This document shows positions 42,953-46,790 of a stretch of 46,790 bases of DNA, piece by piece. Positions within the stretch are counted from its first letter, which is position 1; every line of letters begins with the position of its first letter. The notes below the pieces were generated by a model. It was not told where the DNA came from. It saw nothing but the letters and a program-made list of their open reading frames with translations, and ran no database searches. The stretch comes from Pseudomonas putida W15Oct28. Lineage in GTDB: Bacteria > Pseudomonadota > Gammaproteobacteria > Pseudomonadales > Pseudomonadaceae. Location of the stretch: NCBI RefSeq assembly GCF_000708715.2, contig NZ_JENB01000039.1:1-46790 (forward strand), read 5' to 3'. Position numbers and translations under genes: made by a program.

Positions 42953-43053
42953 GTGGGAGCGGGCGCGTCGAGGCGTCGAACCGCCGCGAACACCGGCGAA
43001 GCCGGTGCCATCCACTGTGCTGGACTCTTCGCGGGCATGCCCGCTCCCACAGG
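42953..43053. repeat. REP pair (class A) with central hairpin; left unit enlarged
   Basis: Left unit 42953-42990 keeps TGTGGGAGCGGGC and CCGCGAA but has about 15 extra bases (GTCGAGGCGTCGAACC) between them. The right unit 43028-43053 is regular (TTCGCGGGC, GCCCGCTCCCACAGG). The spacer has CACCGGC-GAA-GCCGGTG. It lies between the convergent folK and cca genes. Confidence 0.8.
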
Positions 43054-43104
43054 TACTGTGCTGTTTTCAGGCCTGTGCAGTTCCTGTGGGAGAGCCCGCT
43101 ATGT

Positions 43105-44211
43105 TCACTCCGGCTGGTAAGCCTGAAGGGCCTTCAACCGCTCGCTCTTGAGGGCCTCGCCCAGTGCCTGGCCAGTCAGCCCAGTCTGCACCAACGGCTT
43201 CACATCCACCGCTCGCGCCGCTGCTGCTGCCCCTCGCAGGTACTCGGCCTGTGGATAACCTGGCTTGCCATCGCCCAGCGCCGCCATCTCGCAAGCAACC
43301 ACAAAATCTTCGAACCGCTGCGGCCGTCGGTAAACATCGAACTTCTGCAGCAGCTCCAGCAGCGCCGTGGCAGGCAGCTCCAGCGCCTGATTGCCCTGTG
43401 CCAGGCACTCTCCGGTCAGTAAGGCTAGCTCCTGGCAATCCCTTGGTGCCTTGAGGCGCAGGTTGACGGCTTTGATCGATGCCGGTGCCAGCCCGCGCAA
43501 CAGGCAGGCCCAGCGCACGTGCAGGGGCTGTTCGTGCGCCGCTGCCTGCTCCAGCGCCGCCAAGGCCCGGGAATCGTCCACAAGCTCAGGCAGCAGCGCT
43601 TGCAGGGCATCGCAGTCGCGCAGCACCTGGAAGAAAACCTGGGGTTGCGCCTCCATCAGCGCCCGCTCGATTTCCTTCCAGCTACGCTCTGCAGTCAGCG
43701 CCTGCAGCTCACCAGAGGCGCTGATCTGGCGCATCAGCTCAAGCGTTTCTTCGGCAACCCGGAAACCCAGCGGTGCATACCGGGCAGCAAACCGCGCAAC
43801 GCGCAGTACGCGTAAGGGATCTTCGGCGAATGCCGGGGAAACATGGCGTAAAACTCGCCTTTCGAGATCGTCTTTGCCGTGGTGGGGGTCGTACACCGTG
43901 CCTGCTTCGTCCTCGGCCATCGCATTGATGGTAAGGTCACGGCGAATCAGGTCTTCTTCCAGGGTCACGTCAGGGCTGGCGTGGAAAGTGAACCCGCCAT
44001 AACCGCGCCCGCTCTTTCGCTCGGTACGCGCCAAGGCATATTCCTCACCGGTTTTCGGGTGCAGGAATACCGGAAAATCAGCGCCCACCGGCCGATAACC
44101 CTTGGCGTGCATTTCTTCGACGGTGGCGCCCACCACCAGCCAGTCGATATCGCTGACAGGAAGGCCGAGCAGGCGGTCGCGCACGGCGCCGCCGACTTTG
44201 TAGATGTGCAT
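43105..44211 (-). CDS. cca: CCA-adding tRNA nucleotidyltransferase, HD domain degenerate
   Basis: Class-II nucleotidyltransferase of 368 aa that adds or repairs the 3' CCA of tRNAs. Head motif VGGAVRDRLLGLPVSDIDWL with metal ligands D21 and D23; RRDLTINAMA; EDPLRVLRVARFAARY for ATP/CTP selection. E. coli CCA is 412 aa with a C-terminal HD phosphohydrolase; here that region is shorter and the histidine/aspartate ligands (IH.., CHDLGK in E. coli) are absent, with ACLLRGLAP in the place of CHDLGK. Phosphatase and phosphodiesterase activity should be lost. GGAGAG precedes the ATG. It follows spoVR by 55 bp on the same strand. Confidence 0.94.
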   Translation of the reverse strand: MHIYKVGGAVRDRLLGLPVSDIDWLVVGATVEEMHAKGYRPVGADFPVFLHPKTGEEYALARTERKSGRGYGGFTFHASPDVTLEEDLIRRDLTINAMAEDEAGTVYDPHHGKDDLERRVLRHVSPAFAEDPLRVLRVARFAARYAPLGFRVAEETLELMRQISASGELQALTAERSWKEIERALMEAQPQVFFQVLRDCDALQALLPELVDDSRALAALEQAAAHEQPLHVRWACLLRGLAPASIKAVNLRLKAPRDCQELALLTGECLAQGNQALELPATALLELLQKFDVYRRPQRFEDFVVACEMAALGDGKPGYPQAEYLRGAAAAARAVDVKPLVQTGLTGQALGEALKSERLKALQAYQPE

Positions 44212-44266
44212 GTGCAGCTCTCCATAACTGCCGACAGGATAACCCGTCGGCAGTCATGGCGTTGCA

Positions 44267-45835
44267 CTAGAGGTGGTGAATGACAGCCAGGTCCATGCGC
44301 CCGTAGTCGGCGCTTTCGCCGTGCTCGCCACGGGGTGGCATGTGGTGGGTTTTCATCACCTGCTCGCCCTGTACGGTCTCCAGGTGGATATCGAAGCCCC
44401 ACAGGCGATGCAGGTGCTTGAGCACCTCATCGGTCGAGTCGCCCAGCGGTTTGCGGTTGTGTTGCTGGTGGCGCAGGGTCAGCGAGCGGTCACCGCGACG
44501 GTCGACGCTCCAGATCTGCACGTTCGGTTCACGGTTACCCAGGTTGTACTGCGCGGCCAGCAGTTCACGGATCACCCGGTAGCCGGCTTCGTCGTGAATG
44601 GCGGGCACCAGCAGGTCGTCGCGCTGGTCGTCATCGAGAATGCTGAACAGCTTGAGGTCGCGCATCACCTTGGGCGAAAGGTACTGCAGGATGAAGCTCT
44701 CGTCCTTGAAGCTGCTCATGGCAAACTTGATGGTAGAAAGCCAGTCACTGCCGGCAATGTCGGGGAACCAGTGGCGATCTTCATCGGTCGGGTTTTCGCA
44801 CATGCGACGGATGTCGGTGTACATCGCAAAGCCCAGTGCGTAGGGGTTGATGCCGCTGTAGTAGGGGCTGTCGAAGCCGGGCTGGAACACCACGCTGGTG
44901 TGCGACGTCAAAAACTCCATCATGAAGCCTTCGGTGATCAGCCCCTCGTCGTACAGGTCGTTCATGAGCGTGTAGTGCCAGAAGGTTGCCCAGCCTTCGT
45001 TCATTACCTGGGTCTGGCGCTGCGGGTAGAAGTACTGGGCGATCTTGCGCACGATGCGCACCACTTCACGCTGCCAGGGTTCGAGCAGCGGGGCATTCTT
45101 CTCGATGAAATACAGGATGTTCTCCTGTGGTTCGGCGGGGAAGCGGCCCTCATCGCGTTCGTTACCCCTTTCGGCGCTTTTCGGGATGGTGCGCCACAGG
45201 TCGTTGATCTGGCGCTGCAGGTGCTCCTCGCGTTCCTTCTGACGCCGCCGTTCCTCTTCTGCAGAGATGGGGTAGGGGCGCTTGTAGCGGTCCACGCCGT
45301 AGTTCATCAGGGCATGGCAGGAGTCGATCAGGTCTTCCACGGCGTCAATGCCGTGGCGCTCTTCACATTGGGCGATGTACTGCTTGGCAAACACCAGGTA
45401 ATCGATGATCGAGCTGGCGTCGGTCCAGGTGCGGAACAGGTAGTTGCCTTTGAAGAAGCTGTTATGGCCGTAGCAGGCGTGGGCAATCACCAGTGCCTGC
45501 ATGCACATGGTGTTTTCTTCCATCAGGTAGGCGATGCACGGGTCGGAGTTGATCACGATTTCGTAGGCCAGGCCCATCTGGCCGCGGCTGTAGGACTTTT
45601 CCGTGCTGAGGAACTGCTTGCCGTAGGACCAGTGGTGGTAACCCAGTGGCATGCCGACCGAGGCGTAGGCGTCCATCATCTGCTCGGCCGTGATCACCTC
45701 GATCTGGTTGGGGTAAGTGTCCAGGGCGTAACGCTCGGCCAGGCGCCCGATTTCCCGGTCGTAGGTCTGGATCAGCTCGAACGTCCACTCGGACCCGGTG
45801 GAAATGGGTTGGCGTCTCTGTGCTCTGGCGGTCAT
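44267..45835 (-). CDS. spoVR: SpoVR/YcgB family protein
   Basis: Protein of 522 aa of unknown biochemical function, conserved with PrkA and YeaH in proteobacteria and needed for the spore cortex in Bacillus. Stretches typical of the family: GYHHWSYGKQFLSTEKSYSR, AYEIVINSDPCIAYLMEENT, HACYGHNSFFKGNYLF, MNEGWATFWHYTLMNDLYDE. Its ATG overlaps the yeaH stop (ATGA), so translation is coupled. The unit is probably prkA-yeaH-spoVR, induced in stationary phase or nitrogen stress in relatives. Confidence 0.95.
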   Translation of the reverse strand: MTARAQRRQPISTGSEWTFELIQTYDREIGRLAERYALDTYPNQIEVITAEQMMDAYASVGMPLGYHHWSYGKQFLSTEKSYSRGQMGLAYEIVINSDPCIAYLMEENTMCMQALVIAHACYGHNSFFKGNYLFRTWTDASSIIDYLVFAKQYIAQCEERHGIDAVEDLIDSCHALMNYGVDRYKRPYPISAEEERRRQKEREEHLQRQINDLWRTIPKSAERGNERDEGRFPAEPQENILYFIEKNAPLLEPWQREVVRIVRKIAQYFYPQRQTQVMNEGWATFWHYTLMNDLYDEGLITEGFMMEFLTSHTSVVFQPGFDSPYYSGINPYALGFAMYTDIRRMCENPTDEDRHWFPDIAGSDWLSTIKFAMSSFKDESFILQYLSPKVMRDLKLFSILDDDQRDDLLVPAIHDEAGYRVIRELLAAQYNLGNREPNVQIWSVDRRGDRSLTLRHQQHNRKPLGDSTDEVLKHLHRLWGFDIHLETVQGEQVMKTHHMPPRGEHGESADYGRMDLAVIHHL

Positions 45836-46790
45836 GTGGCTAACCTGCGCTGGAAGAGTTCACGGAAGACCGGGTAGATGTCACCGGCCGATACCAACTG
45901 CTGCTGCGCGAACGTGTCGGGGAAGGCTTCGCCGATGCGCTCGTATTCATACCACAGCGCCTGGTGCTCACGGGGGGTGATCTCGACGTAAGTGTAGTAC
46001 TGCACGTGCGGCATGATCTGCTTGGACAGGATGTCGCGGCAGATCGGCGAGTCGTCGTTCCAGTTGTCGCCGTCAGAAGCCTGGGCGGCGTAGATGTTCC
46101 AGTCGCTGGCCGGGTAGCGTTCGGCCATGATCTCCTGCATCAGCTTGAGCGCGCTGGAGACGATGGTGCCGCCGGTTTCCCGGGAGTAGAAGAACTCTTC
46201 CTCGTCGACTTCCCTGGCGCTGGTGTGGTGGCGGATGAACACCACCTCGATGCGGTCGTAGTTACGCTTGAGGAACAGGTACAACAGGATGAAGAAGCGC
46301 TTGGCGATGTCCTTGGTGGCCTGGGTCATGGAACCGGACACGTCCATCAGGCAGAACATCACTGCCTTGGAACTGGGGTTGGGCTGCTTGACCAGCAGGT
46401 TGTACTTGAGGTCGAAGGTGTCGAGGAAGGGCAGGCGGTTGATGCGTGCCTTCAGGCGTTCGATTTCCTGTTCGACTTCCTGGATATCGGTGAAGTTGTC
46501 CGGCTCCTCGACCCGTAGGCGGTCGAGTTCCTTTTGTGCTTCGCGCAGCAGCGCGCGGCTGCTGCCGGTCAGGGCAATGCGCCGGGCATGGGCCGAGCGC
46601 AGGGTGCGCACGATATTGATGCGTGACGGGTTGCCCTCGTTGGCGATGCCCGCGCGCACGGTCTTGAAGGTGTCGGTCCCGGTCAGGTGACGTTTGACCA
46701 GGTTGGGCAGTTCGAGATCCTCGAACATGAATTCGAGGAATTCTTCCTGGGTGATCTGGAAGACGAAGTCGTCCATGCCATCGCCGGAGT
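45832..46790 (-). CDS. yeaH: YeaH/YhbH family VWA-domain protein (partial, 5' end outside window)
   Basis: The visible part is 318 codons; full family length is about 420 aa, so roughly the first quarter lies beyond the right edge. The frame stays open through an internal ATG at 46776 (the preceding residues read S-G-D-G), so that ATG is not the true start. A VWA domain has the MIDAS motif MDVSGSM, followed by ETGGTIVSSALKLM. Family members work with the PrkA kinase and SpoVR. It overlaps spoVR by 4 nt. Confidence 0.95.
   Translation of the reverse strand, partial: SGDGMDDFVFQITQEEFLEFMFEDLELPNLVKRHLTGTDTFKTVRAGIANEGNPSRINIVRTLRSAHARRIALTGSSRALLREAQKELDRLRVEEPDNFTDIQEVEQEIERLKARINRLPFLDTFDLKYNLLVKQPNPSSKAVMFCLMDVSGSMTQATKDIAKRFFILLYLFLKRNYDRIEVVFIRHHTSAREVDEEEFFYSRETGGTIVSSALKLMQEIMAERYPASDWNIYAAQASDGDNWNDDSPICRDILSKQIMPHVQYYTYVEITPREHQALWYEYERIGEAFPDTFAQQQLVSAGDIYPVFRELFQRRLAT

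Overview
The window is about 47 kb of high-GC gammaproteobacterial chromosome and looks like the Pseudomonas putida group. Evidence for this is the REP elements built on TGTGGGAGC heads, the rpsU-dnaG-rpoD block with the SBP-PAS-GGDEF-EAL gene rmcA and a tRNA beside it, an rsmY small RNA beside an acyl-CoA dehydrogenase, and the davBA lysine genes next to pqqF. From memory, gene order follows P. putida KT2440 roughly from PP_0360 to PP_0396. The exception is a glucose-dehydrogenase/OprB pair at 27.3-31.1 kb, which I associate with a different KT2440 locus. I could not check this by search.

Layout. 0-6.3 kb: a ModE-like regulator and comF (minus strand), divergent from a compact biotin operon bioBFHCD behind a BirA-type operator. 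6.3-12.2 kb: an orphan mini flagellar-rod-like protein, then two paralogous ~600-aa acyl-CoA dehydrogenases flanking a membrane diguanylate cyclase; the first dehydrogenase has a PsrA-type operator on its promoter. 12.4-12.6 kb: the sRNA gene rsmY with a GacA upstream activating sequence. 12.6-15.4 kb: a LysR regulator divergent from a class-III aminotransferase, then a 52-aa Pmp3 protein. 15.5-23.1 kb (minus): the PQQ cluster pqqF-A-B-C-D-E plus an S9 peptidase. 23.3-26.4 kb (minus): lysine catabolism davB-davA and an Lrp/AsnC regulator. 26.7-31.1 kb: an acetyltransferase, then an OprB porin and a PQQ-dependent glucose-dehydrogenase-family enzyme. 31.6-40.2 kb (minus): a CAU tRNA (probably tRNA-Ile2), rmcA, rpoD, dnaG, rpsU. 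40.4-46.8 kb: tsaD, plsY, folB-folK, cca, and a spoVR-yeaH stress operon running off the right edge.

Links between genes: PQQ made by the pqq cluster would serve the quinoprotein dehydrogenase 5 kb away, and the porin would admit its substrate. Two c-di-GMP enzymes and RsmY put Gac/Rsm and c-di-GMP control in one neighbourhood. Most genes are conserved housekeeping or core metabolic genes. I found no IS element, phage, CRISPR array, toxin-antitoxin or defence system. The less ordinary items are the regulatory sites (BirA, PsrA and GacA boxes, a candidate Lrp operator), the REP families with a shared third hairpin, the orphan Flg-like mini-protein, a CCA enzyme with a degenerate HD region, and a glucose-dehydrogenase-like enzyme altered near a substrate-specificity position.
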